DNA of 64,000 nt, from the NCBI GenBank assembly GCA_003586115.2, contig QVOM02000113.1, positions 1,709,813 to 1,773,812 on the forward strand. The letters run 5' to 3'. Shown piece after piece: positions 20,184 through 32,199 of the stretch. Origin of the DNA: Salvator merianae. Lineage: Eukaryota > Chordata > Lepidosauria > Squamata > Teiidae. The notes below the pieces were generated by a model that worked only from the letters and a program-made list of their open reading frames with translations, ran no database searches and was not told the origin of the DNA. The position numbers were made by a program, and so were the translations under genes. Position 1 is the stretch's first letter. Each line of letters begins with the position of its first letter.

Positions 20184-20880
20184 GGGTGTGTGCAGACTAG
20201 CTATTTTAGTCATCTTCTGGGTGAAATAAAAGAAGCTGGAAATAATAAAAAAAAAACATTTGCCTTACCCTGCCTCCAAGCCAGTAATTATTCGCCCCTT
20301 CAACAGCCAGGAGAAAACAACTCTTCTGTCTCCTTAGTCTGAGCAGGTAGCGCCTCCACCAATCACAGCCTTTGCTTGGAGCAAGAACCCATCAGACAAT
20401 CAGGGAGGGGCACCAGCGAGCTCTTGCTGGCAGCCAGTGTTTCCTTTTGAACACAATAATTAAGCAGATCAAACGAACCCCAAACTAAAAATATTACTCG
20501 TAACCTGCCTTCCTTGGAAATGTACTTAAAAAGCATATAGACTTCATATAAAAATGCAAAGCGAGGAGAGAGAGATGTGAGTTGAAAACTATTTCATTAA
20601 CAATTCCAAACAAAAACCTGGCAGTTAAGGAGCTGGAAGCTGCTGCAGCAAAGAGGCAGGAATTTCCTTTTTAGTGGCCAATCAGTGAGCAGCACCCCTT
20701 GCAGTCATGGCAGGTTGCCTGCTGAAGCAAATAGGCTGCACTTCATGTTAAGTTTTTTAGCTACGTAAACAAATGCATATGTTTGGAAGGCTTTTTTTTC
20801 TGTGTACCTAGGAATTATTTGCTCATTTTATTAAGCAGTTTTAAAAATCCCTAGTATGATCACAGCCCCAGCTGAGGAAG
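20184..20880. mobile_element. Possible MITE family E (copy 1)
   Basis: The left end near GGGTGTGTGCAGACTAGC and right end near TAGTATGATCACAGCCCC look inverted with mismatches. The interior has CACCAATCACAGCCTTTG and ATCAGACAATCAGGGAGG, resembling 45768-45825. Several CCAATCA(G/C) motifs occur. Family membership is tentative. Confidence 0.4.
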
Positions 20881-21373
20881 AAAATCTGGTCAGTCAGAAC
20901 TCAGCTGTTGAATCAAATTGGCCCTAATACTAGTCTGATGTTGATTCTGTGGAAGGGGGATCTGTGAGAGTGAGATGTCCTGCTCCCAGAGAAATGTGCC
21001 CTTTTCAGGGGTTGAGGTGGAAAATGGCTATTCAGATGCATGGTCATTCTTTTCCCCCAGAAAATACATCTTTTGTTGCTTTTGATATCTTTGGGACTTT
21101 CTGCACTTACCTTAGATATGGATTAAAAAGGAGTCCAGAGGTCTCCCTTCTACACATTAGTGAGGAATAAGAGAGGCCTCAATTCCTGCTAGTATGCTGG
21201 TCACCTTGATTTAACAGGTCCACTGGCATACTAGCTTTTGGAAATGTGGATCATGGAAGTGTGCAGAAGGCACATGCCTCTGTGTTTTGGTTTATTGAGG
21301 GACCCATTTGAACACTGCACCTTCTTGCAATGCCAAAATGGGTCCCCTGGAGGCTCCAAGAATAAGAAATAAT

Positions 21374-22028
21374 GGGCCTGTTCGCACTTAGCAAGAGGAA
21401 CGTTCCAGGACACTCACTGGAATGGAACATTCACACCTGCAAACAGCCCCAGCTGACTTGAAACCTAATGAAGCCCACCTGAAGATGAATAGTGCTGGTC
21501 AAAAAAATTGTAGTCTGGAAGCTGACTTGCATGATCAAGTGTACCACTTCCTGGTGTAGAATGGCAGTGGGGTAGGGGCTGAGTGGCCGTGCAGGTACTT
21601 TCAGACAGTTCAGACCCAGGTTTGAACTCAGGTCTGGACCCTGGCAGCCATTTTCGACCCAAGTCTTGACCCAGTTCTTCTAGGTCTGGACCCAGCTATC
21701 TAACTAGTGCATTCCCATTCACACTGAGCCTTTCTGCACTTGGCCTTATTCTAGATTATATCCTGGAATGGGGACCTGCCATCTGCATGCTAGTATAAAC
21801 TATGACAGGCCCCACCCAAGGGCTGCTGTAATCTGCACTAGCATGTGAATAGCAAGTCTCTATTCTTGGATATAATCCAGAATAAAGCCAAGTGCAGAAA
21901 GGGCCACTGTTCCCCCTGCTGGTCAGCTTGCAAACTGTTCCAGTGCTGACAAGCGCACCCTACCTGACCCTGGCCAGCCCGAACCCTGCTAATTAGAATG
22001 TTATACTGTCGTAAGTGTGAACAGGCCC
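21374..22028. mobile_element. Harbinger-like MITE, family F (copy 2), interrupted
   Basis: The left end GGGCCTGTTCGCACTTAG and right end TAAGTGTGAACAGGCCC are inverted repeats. The copy aligns with 15175-15752 through the blocks CGTTCCAGGACACTCACTGG, CCTGGCAGCCATTTTCGACC and CCGAACCCTGCTAATTAGAA. A 180-bp palindromic element (21726-21905) sits inside it. No coding content. Confidence 0.75.
21726..21905. mobile_element. Nested 180-bp palindromic MITE, family G
   Basis: The ends GAGCCTTTCTGCACTTGGC and GCCAAGTGCAGAAAGGGCC are inverted repeats extending inward for over 40 nt (TTATTCTAGATTATATCC against GGATATAATCCAGAATAA). ACT flanks both ends (21723-21725, 21906-21908). The related copy at 31110-31348 reads straight through the site with a single ACT, confirming insertion with a 3-bp duplication. 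Partial relatives are at 24070-24160 and 32000-32081. Confidence 0.85.
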
Positions 22029-22029
22029 T

Positions 22030-23640
22030 CTGCCCCTGGCTGTCAGAGTTTGCAGAGGCTGGCTCCAAAGCTCACACAACCTTCAGAGATGGGCTGGAGG
22101 CTGGCCCAAAAAAACTGTTGCAGTGCAGATAGTGTTGTCCTTGTCTAAACACAATTCATCCCAGTCTCGGGATAGATTATTTCATCCAGACTGTGTGGAC
22201 TGCATGGACCAAAGTGCCCTAAGAACTCTGCTGGTAAATGTTATTGTTTGTATTTATAACAGTTTTAGGGTCTTTAACCCTATAAAAGAAATATTTATCT
22301 ATTTATTATAGTACTTCATTCCTAATTCCTTTTATTCACAGCTTCATTAGACTCCCCTCCCAGAAAAGAAGGAGAAATTGATGATGAAAGTACAGTATAA
22401 ACAAGAAAAAGGGATCTTGTTCTTGTGAGGCTAGCCCTAATCATAAACTCTAAAGAAACCATATCTATCCAGCAAATAGAACAGCATCTCTCTCTTTCTC
22501 TTTACCGTAAAATAAAAGTTCATTCTGATTGACTCTGAGAACATTTGGAGTTCCAAGAGTGAATTCACAGCAATCACTTCATCACTAAAACATTTATATT
22601 GCCACATATTCACAGACAGCTGCAGCTTGAAGCTGAAATGATACTGCAGAGTATAGCCATCTGGATTTCACAGGGGCAGCAAGACTAAATAAGGAGTCTT
22701 CTGCTTTCCAACATTTGACCATCAAGGGGCATTTGCAAATAATTTTCACCAGCTTCACAGCTTTGCTTTTGTTATTCAAGAGTCCGCACAGTAATGACAA
22801 TGGCACACACATTTATTTGATGGAACAATCTGCATCTGAAAGGAGTAATTCAAATCTAAAGTGCGGGTGAACCTATTTATGAAGTAAGTCTTCACAATAT
22901 ATGCAGTAGTCAAGTTTTATTTACTAAAGTAATTTGGGAGGGAGGAATACTCCAACAGTTTCCATAACGAAGTATAAAACATAAGCATCACATTTCATCT
23001 CAGTTTATTGTCATGAATTATTAGTTTCGCAACTTCCTACTAGAATGTAGGCATTTTTTTTTTAACATGCAATGAAATTATATCTACTATAAACTAAATT
23101 GCATACATAAACCAGTATTATGTGAAATTTCTTTTCTTTTTTCTTTTTAATTTTCATTTATTAGGATGTATGAAGATAACTTTAAGATAGTCATGTTGTG
23201 TTCACTGTTCATTCACACGAGTATGAGTGATGAACACTGTGGTCATATTGGGAACTCATTTTGTGGGGCAGGTGAGTAGAGTTTTACAGTATACCTTGAT
23301 GCCGTTTATCAGATAAAATTCAATGGAACATTCTATTAGAGACCACTGCAATTTCTCCTGGATATGGATGCTGTAGTCAATCTAGAATTACATAATTGAG
23401 GAAGAGAATGAATAAGGGAAGTAGAAAGCTTATGCTGTTGCTATATTATTTACTAGTACAGATAGTTTAAATGATCAAGTATGAAATACAGGTTGACACA
23501 TCTCTCTTCTTTGGACCATCTGAGAGTTTATTTATATTCGAGTTTCAGTTGCATCCTTTCTTCAGAACTGATTAATTTTTCAGAAATGGTGACCAACAGA
23601 ATCTCTCACAAATAGAACACTGGGCTCCAGCTCCAGACGG
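22030..23640. other. Unassigned AT-rich sequence
   Basis: No gene, RNA or clear repeat. The short ORFs lack family motifs. A pyrimidine-rich TTTCTTTTCTTTTTTCTTT tract lies near 23130. Confidence 0.6.
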
Positions 23641-23990
23641 CAGCCAAATATCTCGGCAGAAAGAGATTTTCTGGAGAAAAGCCCCTCCAGAATACTTGCT
23701 TGCTGCCTAGACAATACGGTGGCTTACACTGTCTATGCACGTCACCACCGCCGCACATATGCAGCCATCTTTTTCAGCTCTTGCACATGTTTGGTAGCCA
23801 CAGTGAAGATGGCGGCTCTGTTCAGAAGGTAAATAATAGCACCATTTTGGGAAAATATGCCACCAAAGTCAGGTTTCCTGCAATAGGCTATCATGTGTTT
23901 TAAGGGGGATATAGCAGAGTTATGGTGGGCTTACCACAGATATGTGTGCAGCCATAATGAACCACAGTGCAGCCATAATGGCACTAATTT
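23640..23990 (-). mobile_element. Hairpin MITE family C (copy 2, inverted)
   Basis: Reverse orientation of the repeat at 28333-28715. CCTCCAGAATACTTG, TTGCTGCCTAGACAATACGG, GCCACAGTGAAGATGGCGG, AATAATAGCACCATTTTGGG and AATAGGCTATCATGTGTTTT all match the complement of that copy in the same order. It is AT- and GC-mixed with no ORF of interest. Confidence 0.7.
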
Positions 23991-24069
23991 CCCCCTTCTT
24001 GGTGTGGCCTCAATGGAAACTACAATGAAGGTATATTTATAGCTAGGACTCTACATGCTGAAAACCTTG

Positions 24070-24160
24070 GCCCTTTCTGTATAGGGCCTAGGGGCATGTT
24101 ATTTGCATGATAGTGGAGACTATGGCAGACCCTGCCCAGTATGGAAAGAGCACTTGGCTT
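24070..24160. mobile_element. Partial family G MITE
   Basis: GGCCCTTTCTGTATAGGGCC, followed by GGCATGTTATTTGCATGATA and CTATGGCAGACCCTGCCCAG, parallels the middle of the nested element at 21726-21905. The right terminus is missing; a GA-rich microsatellite (24175-24206) follows. Confidence 0.45.
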
Positions 24161-24174
24161 CAGTATGTGTGTGT

Positions 24175-25190
24175 GAATATGAGAGAGAGAAAGAGAGAGA
24201 AAGAGACCATTGTTTTTTTCATATGGAATTCACCCTGGAGACAATTTTTAAGCTGAAATTCAGAGTGAAATATCATTTCTTTCTGATTTATTGATGCTTT
24301 AAAATGTTTTTAGAACTTTTCTGACATATAAAAGCATGAATATGAATAAATCAGTGGTTTTAGATACCCATGCTTTTAATTTGGAAAACATTTTTTTTTA
24401 AAAAAACAAATAGCAATAAACAATTTGTATCCATATGTTGTGAAAAACCACTTCTCTGTAATCAAGGCTGGGTTCAACGTCAGCAGAATTCTGCCCTTTA
24501 TGTAAGGCAAGTCTAGTGATGCATGCAACTAAAAGCTGAATTAAATCACATCTATTGATCGAAAAGGAATGTGTTGTGCCTGTTTTATCACAAGGCTATA
24601 CAGATAGCTTCCACACTGAAATCTGTTCATGCAAAGTAAATAATCAAGCAACATATTTTGCAATCATAAATTTAATTCAAACTAGTAAAAAACTATAGTG
24701 GAGATTGTGAAATCAAGCAAAATAATTATTCAACATCTTTAAGGATCTGCTTATTTATTTAAATATCTGTAGAAAATGTTAGAAAATTAAAATTCTCCTA
24801 CAAGTGAACACACACCTTGTTCTAGGTCTTTAACAACTGATGTCATTAGACCTCAATTCCATTATGCATGATGAGTATTCAGAGTAAGAAATCACTAATC
24901 AAGGCACTCCAGATATGCAGTCATTAACCACTGACCTTGAGTGCAAAGTTATTAAGCTTTGGAATTCACCCTGGTCTTAGCACCTAGATATAATAGAATC
25001 TCTTCTTTATTAACAATTCACTTTAGTTTGAATGGTTTTGACAAGCTGGCACCTTCTAATGGCAGTGGAAAATTTTGGCTTTTAACATTCTAATATGGTT
25101 TCTGGAAAAATATCAGTGGTCTGTGTCTCACTTTTTTTTTTTAGTGCAGATAAGTTTTTTTTTTTTTTTTTTTTTTAAAAAGGTCATGTT
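24175..25190. other. Unassigned sequence with simple repeats
   Basis: Contains a GA-rich tract (24179-24206) and T-rich runs at 25131-25142 and 25157-25176. The rest is AT-rich with no visible gene. Confidence 0.6.
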
Positions 25191-25511
25191 CTACACTAGT
25201 GGTTTTCAGCCTGTGATCCTTCACATGTTCTTGAACAACCTCCAACATTTTAACTGGAATGATGGAAGTGAACGTTGATCAGGAACTCTGAAAGACCACA
25301 GTTGGAGGACCATGCTTTACACATTCATCAGTTCACTTCAAACACTATAAAGTTTCTTTAAAAAGCAAGCGCTTTTATTCTATTGCATACTAAAGTAGCA
25401 AGTATTGAAAGAGTTTTTATGATTCTCTCTCTCTTCCTTCCCTACTCTAACCCAAATATTATTTGAAGATGACAATATATCAAGTTGCGAACTAGCAAAG
25501 GGTTATAGAAT

Positions 25512-25905
25512 TGGGCCCCATTCGCATGCAGGGAACATAGATCCATTATGTTGACACTATGGTGGGATTGTCACATGTATTTGTGGCAAAACAAATAGCT
25601 ACAATATATCCCCTCCTAAAAAGCTCTAAAGGTGAGTTTTCCTGAAATAGCACTATCACTTACCTTGTAGCCATTGCTGTCATCATCACTCTGGCCAAGG
25701 AGCATGTTCAGAGGCCCAAAAAAAAAAAAAAAAAAAAAAAAAAGCCCAGGCATGTGCGATGGTGGCACACGCTTCTGGATATTTCATGCCAGTAAAATAC
25801 CTGAAGGTGCATGTCAACAAAAGGCACCCAGACAGCCCAGTCCCCCATCCTGTTTAGCCAACAGGAAATCATTCTGGAGGGGCTTTCCTCTGGAATATCA
25901 CCTGT
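25512..25905 (+). mobile_element. Hairpin MITE family C (copy 3) with internal poly-A
   Basis: Matches 28333-28715 through CACTATGGTGGGATTGTCAC, TATATCCCCTCCTAAAA, GAAATAGCACTATCACTTAC, GGATATTTCATGCCAGTAAA and ATTCTGGAGGGGCTTTCC. A run of 26 A (25718-25743) interrupts the centre. The poly-A and its complement create chance ORFs on both strands. Confidence 0.7.
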
Positions 25906-25909
25906 TAGC

Positions 25910-26885
25910 ATTATATTTGGCCAGCATCTGGAACTAGCCTAGTTCTGTCATCTGCCTGAGTCCATGTGGCATGTAGACCTTTGCATTTAACAAGGTGCAG
26001 CAGAACTTCAAATTGTTGTACTAATGCATTAAGAAGTCAGAATCCAACCGCATTAAAACGTTTCTGTTATAATATACAATGCTAGCCACCATACACGGAG
26101 AAAACAGCTTTTCATGACAGGATGTACTTTCTGTAATTTCATGAAGGTTTTTTTGTTGTTTTTTTTAAGAAAGATGCAGTTTATAATAGTAGTTGCATTT
26201 CTTAGCATGTATTCACACCCTACCATGTGGTTGGTTGGGTTTTCAATAAATGTTCCTATCTTCCTGCCAGCACAAAGAAAAATAGGTGTTTTTCTCTAGT
26301 AATGGCCAGTGGCACAAGACACACCGAGAAACACCCTGAAATTCCACATTTTGTTTCACTGGTTTCTCTGAAGTCCACACAATGGTGGCAAATCTCCCCT
26401 CAATCTGACCTGAGAGGAGTTGAATCAGAGGAAGATTTCATGCCACACCATGGCTTTAAAAAGAGCCAGCAAAAAACCGTACAATGTTTCAGGACATTGC
26501 CAGTGCACCTGCAACTTTGGCTCCTACTGCTTTCTCTAATCCAGATGCTCCTTGCAATGGGAAACTTCTTATGATAGTGGGATGCTAATTGGTAGCCTGC
26601 TATAGAAAAGTGAAGTCATTGGTGAGAAAGAAGCAGAGTAATAAAAAGTACTCGATTCATTTGTATACCAACTTTACAAATGCTCAAGGTGACTGATGTC
26701 AACAACAAAATAGAAATGTGTAGTAAAAACAATATAAAATATACATTAAAAAATTGGCAACATATAATATAACATAAAATACACCCGATCAATACTGAAT
26801 GTAACAACAAGTTTTTCTTATGTCGTGGTTATGCCTTACACAGTGAGCCAAATAATATTACCTAAAATAGGTCTTATTGATTTCA
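25910..26885. other. Unassigned sequence
   Basis: An ORF at 26227-26574 (plus, 115 residues) has no recognisable domain and no splice or regulatory context. The 26640-26790 part resembles a T-rich interspersed repeat in reverse (compare 38125-38235). Confidence 0.5.
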
Positions 26886-26891
26886 TACTGA

Positions 26892-27029
26892 GGCTGCACA
26901 CAGATATCACTTATTTATTCCGCTATACTTGAATATTCCAGAATAAAGCAAGGATAATTCAGAATATTCATGCTTTACTCCAGAATATCCAAATACAGCG
27001 AAATAAGTAAGTGATGTCTGGATGCAGCC
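26892..27029. mobile_element. Palindromic MITE related to 7203-7292
   Basis: The left GGCTGCACACAGATATCACT and right GTGATGTCTGGATGCAGCC are inverted repeats. The arms continue through ACTTATTTATTCCGCTATAC against its worn complement, and a TTCCAGAATAAAGCA block is mirrored. It shares ends with the 90-bp hairpin element at 7203-7292 but is longer and more diverged. Confidence 0.7.
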
Positions 27030-27616
27030 TAAACAGGGATGTGGCGAACTGCCATTTATCGAATGAGAACAGCAGATAGAGGCCAAGGACTGTTAGTCGC
27101 TTTCTGTGACAGCCCTGGCTCTTTTTCAGGCTTCCTTCCCTTCCATGTGAGTAAAAGAGCTAAGCGGAAAACTTACCTGCTGCCATTATAGGGCCCTTCA
27201 TGGGCAGGCCTGCAGCACACAACAGATGTATTTCACCTTTTTGATGGTAGTCTAATGGTAACCTCAATTAAATTACTCTTAAACTACCCTTGGCATTGGA
27301 TTAGAAACCTGGCTGCCATGCAAATCTACATGACAACCAGGAGATGCCTGAGGATGAAGCTGCAATTGCTGCTGGGAACTGAAAGTGCAGCAGACTTCCA
27401 GTGGGACTTCTACCCGGTAGTGTTTTCAGCTGCTGCAAGTGGCATTTGGCCTCAGCAGCATTCTTTTTGTGGTACTTTGCAGTTCCATAGCAAAGTGTGG
27501 TATAGTCTGTGCACCCACCACACCACATCCTGGATCTCACATTAATCTGGCAGGCAGTAGTTATTTGGCTCTGTTCAATGCAATGCTCATCCTTTATATA
27601 TACCACTGCTATCTAC

Positions 27617-28091
27617 GGGCCTCTCTGAACTTACCTGTTGTATTCTGGAACACCCAATCTAGATCAAGGCAATCCTTCCCAAGGCTGGGGCAGATTGCTT
27701 TAGCCTGGAATAAAGCCATCTGCACAGTGACAGCTGTTCCAGTCCAGCCTCCATGCCAGCGCTGTTACTGATGCAAGCTTTGGAGCTGGACTCCAAAACA
27801 CTAACAGCCAGGAACTAAAGTTCTTGGCCTTTGGGACTCCTGGGAGACCTATTTTGGCAGCACAATCTGGTCACCAGTGTTAATCTGGGACATGGAGGCA
27901 TGCACCTACTGCAAGCTCCTGTGATCTGGATTTCCATCTGCTAGAATGCCAGGGGACCTGAAAAATCAAGTCCACTAGTGATTGGACCTAGGCCATCCAG
28001 ATCCAGTATACGCTCCATCTAGTGCAGATGGAGCATACTAGCTGTGGGCAAGGCCTCACGTATTCTGCACTAATCAGCAAAAGAGAGGCCC
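27617..28091. mobile_element. TIR-type MITE, family D (copy 1)
   Basis: The left GGGCCTCTCTGAACTTACC and right AAGAGAGGCCC are a short inverted pair. The interior holds the near-palindrome CCAGGAACTAAAGTTCTTGG and a GACCTATTTTGGCAGCACAA block shared with 29455-29943. A third, partial relative at 48575-48690 has GGAACCCATTTTGGTAGCCC. No coding signal. Confidence 0.55.
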
Positions 28092-28332
28092 TTAATATAC
28101 TTGCCACAGTGGAACAGTATAACTACTGTCATTGAGATGTGATACAAAGATATACAGCAGTATAGGCATATGTAGTAAAAACACTGTTATTCAACTCCTG
28201 CTCAACCAGAAAGCCCCATCATATAACCATGCCGCTGAGTCTATAGTTTACCTTGAAAATACAGGGTGATCAAAGGCTCTTTGATTCTCTTTCTTATTGT
28301 AGTAAATTCTCTTTTAATTTTAAACATGTTTG

Positions 28333-28715
28333 GCCCCGTCTAGATGAGGAAAATATAGTGCATTATTGCTGCACTATGGTGGGGTTGCCACATGTACCTG
28401 TGGCAACCCCAACATAGCTCTGCTATATCCCTCCTAAAACATGTGATAGCCTATTGTGGAAAAGCCTAATACTGTTGGGAGGTTTTCCCAAAATAACACT
28501 ATTATTTGTATTCTGGACGGAACCACAATCTTTGCTGTGGCCACTACATGTGTACTGGGGATGAGAAGTTGGCCACACGTGCGGTGGTGGAAATGTGCAC
28601 ATCTGGGTATTTTGTGCCAGATATACGCATCACTAAAATGTTCACAGACAGCATGAGGCCCCACACTGCCTAGGCAACAAATGAGTATTACAGAGGGGTT
28701 TCTGAATTGGCTCTT
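28333..28715 (+). mobile_element. Hairpin MITE family C (copy 4, reference copy)
   Basis: Contains a perfect 13-bp stem TGGGGTTGCCACA / TGTGGCAACCCCA (28380-28392 and 28399-28411) with a 6-nt loop. It is followed by TATATCCCTCCTAAAAC and the other family blocks. Five copies lie in this window, so the arrangement is a real repeat family. Ends are approximate; GGCCCCGTCTAGATGAGG is the likely left terminus. ORFs on both strands are non-coding shadows of the repeat. Confidence 0.7.
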
Positions 28716-29454
28716 TCACCCTCAAAAAGCTAGTCTAGAAATAGTCTATCTATGGCTGTTTATAGATAAGTTTTTATGATGTTTTCCTATCTGAAGCATA
28801 GAAGACAGATACTAGAATATATCTGATTCCATCCACTCCAGAAACTGTTGAAGAACTATACCTAGCAGAGCATACCCAGAGGACTCCTATTCCATAGACA
28901 GTTGACTTCAACTTGATGGTAATGTCAGATGTCACTTATGAGGTGCAGAGCAGCAAGGTTTGACTTTAAAGTGAGAAGATTTTAGCCAGTCTTGTAAGAA
29001 GCTATATTTGGATGAAACCTAAGGTTTGAAAACTCCAGTGACTGGCCTAATTAACGAACTAACCCATCCCAATTCCGCAGAGAGACAGTCCACTACCAGA
29101 GTTTCCAAGGTGGTGGCCTTTTCACCAATGTGGACTTAGGTTTCTCCAAAGAGAACCCCTTACAGAGTTGGATAGAGCTTTCCCACCATAAAGTCATTAT
29201 GGGAGTGGGAGTTCTGCTCACAGAGATGTCTTGTCTTACCTACGCAAACCTTATCTTCAAGAGTAAGGGTTGGCATGTGGGGGGAGACACCCAAATGATT
29301 CCCCATGCTGGCCTAGTCAAGAGAAGCATCCTCAGAACAGTTGTGTATCTTGGTGGGAAGAGCAGGAAGCTAGTGGATCTGGCACATCAACATTTGTCTA
29401 TTCCATCCCTTGCTGACCTCTGGATGGCCTTTTAGGCCTGCGTAGACAGTGCCT

Positions 29455-29943
29455 AAGTTCATTTCTGCACTTCTGGAGTTGAAGAAGTCCACCTGGAACC
29501 ATTCTGACTGGAATGGTTCCATGATGGAGTAGTCCTGCTGACTTAGAAAAAGGTCATTTGCACTCAGATGGCCTGTTCTGGGACAGACTCTGCACTGCTG
29601 TGCTGCTCTAAAGTTCACATAAGTGTCAGAGCCTGACATGAGGTCCCTGACAGCCAGGAACTAAAGTTCCTGGCCTCGGAGCCCCAGGGGACCCATTTCA
29701 GCAACACAATTTGGTACACCACCAAAATGGGTCCCCTTGTTCTGATCCAGAAGCTCCTGGCTACTGGTATCTATCCATATTCCTGCCAAGGTGCCACTTT
29801 GGCCACAGGGACTGGGCCATGCTGCATCCAGTGAGGAAACAGCATGCTAGCCAATAGTCCACCCTGGAGTTTGGAACAGAGAGGCCCAGAAGAGGGCTAG
29901 CCTCCGTGCTGGACCATTCCAAAGGGTAAGTATGGAAAAGGCC
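29455..29943. mobile_element. TIR-type MITE, family D (copy 2)
   Basis: The left TTCATTTCTGCACTTCTGG and right GGTAAGTATGGAAAAGGCC resemble the ends of the other TIR-type MITEs. The interior palindrome CCAGGAACTAAAGTTCCTGG (29653-29672) and CCCATTTCAGCAACACAATT are shared with 27617-28091. A second inverted pair (GGGGACCCATTTCAG and AAAATGGGTCCCC) lies around 29688-29740. Confidence 0.55.
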
Positions 29944-29944
29944 T

Positions 29945-31105
29945 AACAATTCCAAATAGTTGTTCATAATGTGAAACATTATTTTATTCATCATCTAATT
30001 ATTATTTTTTTTTGGGGGGGGGAGGATAATATTGATCACATCTTGAAAGTGATAAAAACAGGAGATTTTGTAGGCGTAAGTATAGATCTCTCTCACAATC
30101 ACACATACTCACACTACATACTTCTGCAAAGATCATTCACAGCATATCTTGTGAAGGACTGTGGCAGGGGAAAAAAACATCCTAACTCCTGAACAGAGAG
30201 ACAGAATCCTTCAGAGGTAGAATTGCCAAACATGCCTCTGGCTTCTAATAACCTGAACTGTTGCAAGGACAATGACAGAAAACATTATGATAATAAAATG
30301 ACATAGAACCTTGGGATCTCAGCATTTCATCTATCAGTTAGAATTCTTGTTATACCTAATAACACCATCTATTTCTCACTTCAGGCTTTGTAGCAGCAGC
30401 ATAGTAAGACATCTCACTTCTTTTCTCTTTTTGTTATATATCCAATGTCATGTACCTAAAAGAAATAAATTTATCAGCTTAATGGCCTAACAGGATACAT
30501 ACGGACACACACACAGTTCTGCTTAAAAGTTCAGATTCCAATGCAGAAGGATTACTAAGTAATCTGCCCTTTACTTTGAGAAGGGTACATTCAGAACACC
30601 AGATGTGGTGTTCTCTCTGATCTAGGAAAATGGGAAGTTAATCAGCAACTCAGCCAGACTAGAAAGGACACATCTCTACTTTATAATTTATGTGTTCTTC
30701 CTCTGTTTCCTTCCTCTTTATTTTCAGAGTTCCTCTGATGATTTTTTTTCTCTCTCTTCAGCTTGTACTGACTTAAATAAAGGAAAATCTGTGATAGTTC
30801 AAATATTCAGAGGAAGAAGAAATGATGCAGTTTCGCTATGATTATTTCAGATCAGAAAATGGGGAATTATTTGGATGTTCTGCTTAGATCAAAAGTTGTC
30901 AATGTTTCTGTCCTCTCGTCTTCCCTACAATATCCAAGGATTTCCACTTTCACTCAGCCTGAGCAAAATAGGGAACCAAAAGCAACTGCTGGGAGACTGC
31001 AAGCAGATTAAGCTATGTACTCGTGTCCAAGTGTTAGGATTCCTTGTTCAGATGGTTAGCCACTTTGAGAGCTGACTGTTGAACTAAATGGGCCATGTGC
31101 CAGAT
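29945..31105. other. Unassigned sequence
   Basis: No gene is recognised. It begins with a T9-G10 homopolymer block near 30006-30023. The rest is AT-rich single-copy-looking DNA. Confidence 0.6.
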
Positions 31106-31109
31106 CATC

Positions 31110-31348
31110 TTCTGGACCTTGGGGTCTGAACCCTGGCAGCCATTTCAGACACAAGTCCAGACACAGCTCCTCTGGATTCAAACACAGCTACCTAATTAGT
31201 GCATTCCCATTTGCACTGCTCCCCCTGCTGATCAGCTCACAAACTGTTCCATTGCTGACAAGTGCAAATACTCATCACCGTACCTGATCCTGGCTGGTCC
31301 GAACCCTGCTAATTAGAAAGTTCTACTCTCATAAGTGCAAAAACACCT
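31110..31348. mobile_element. Harbinger-like MITE, family F (copy 3, right part)
   Basis: Aligns with the right half of 15175-15752 and 21374-22028: GAACCCTGGCAGCCATTTCA, GCATTCCCATTTGCACTGC, CCGAACCCTGCTAATTAGAA, then a worn right end CATAAGTGCAAAAACACC. It retains an uninterrupted GCACTGCTCCCC where the 21-kb copy holds a nested element, so it serves as the empty-site reference. Confidence 0.7.
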
Positions 31349-31999
31349 CTTTTGTCTGCAAGGCAAAATTGGGGGGAGGATGGACGACAGTATTTTTGGA
31401 ATTATTTTCATTTTGATAATAGTGATTTTGCCTAAAAGTTAAAAGATATACGATTTTATTTATATTTTTAGGGATAATTGCAACCAAATATTTGTTTTTC
31501 TTTGGTTGCACTTTTAATCCAGCAATTTTGGGGGTAAGTAACTGTGATTGTGCTGGTACAAGGAGGGAGGGAGACAAGGAGTGGAAAGGTGCATGGGATT
31601 AGTTGTAACAAAGCTCATTTCTAGCATCTGTTATGAATGGGTTTTTTAAATAAATTAATAAAGTTATTTGTTTTTGTTTTTTTAAAGAACATGGGACATT
31701 GGTTTGATTCAGTAGAGCATTTCTTTCATTCTTTATTTTCTCATAAAGTTTTACATTAAAGTGGTATAAGAACCTTTGACAACACAAATCCAGTGCACAT
31801 GTTCATTCTGGCCATGTATAGAAAGGAGAAGAATGTGATGATACCAGCATCATGACCCCATGTAAATCCAGTTTGGGAGTTGTGAAATATAAATGCAAAT
31901 AAAAAATCAACTAGTAGCATACAGCTTCTAGAATTATATTCCAGCTTTGATAGTATCTTGGCAAATACGATTCCCTGCATTTGGACCCTTTCTTCACCG

Positions 32000-32081
32000 G
32001 CTTCATTCCAGATTATATCCTGGAATAGGGATCTGCCACCTGCATGCTGATGCAGAATATGGTGGCATCTAGAAAGGGCCA
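32000..32081. mobile_element. Partial family G MITE
   Basis: TTCATTCCAGATTATATCCT, GGGATCTGCCACCTGCATGC and TAGAAAGGGCC parallel the left and end parts of the nested element at 21726-21905. The central palindrome is deleted. Confidence 0.55.
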
Positions 32082-32199
32082 ATTGTTGCTTAGGTAGCAA
32101 GATATTAGACCAAATGAGGTCCCGCACCTGGTTCTGAAATGATAGGAAGTCGCCAACTGATTTAGTGGCATGCAACAAAGCTAGATTTGTTAAATAATA

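Noticed and set aside
24100..24300. Small plus-strand ORF with an RE-rich segment
   Set aside because: The RE run is a translated GA microsatellite; no other coding evidence.
26227..26574. 115-residue plus-strand ORF as a host exon
   Set aside because: No recognisable domain, no convincing splice sites, and no conserved context. Left as unassigned.
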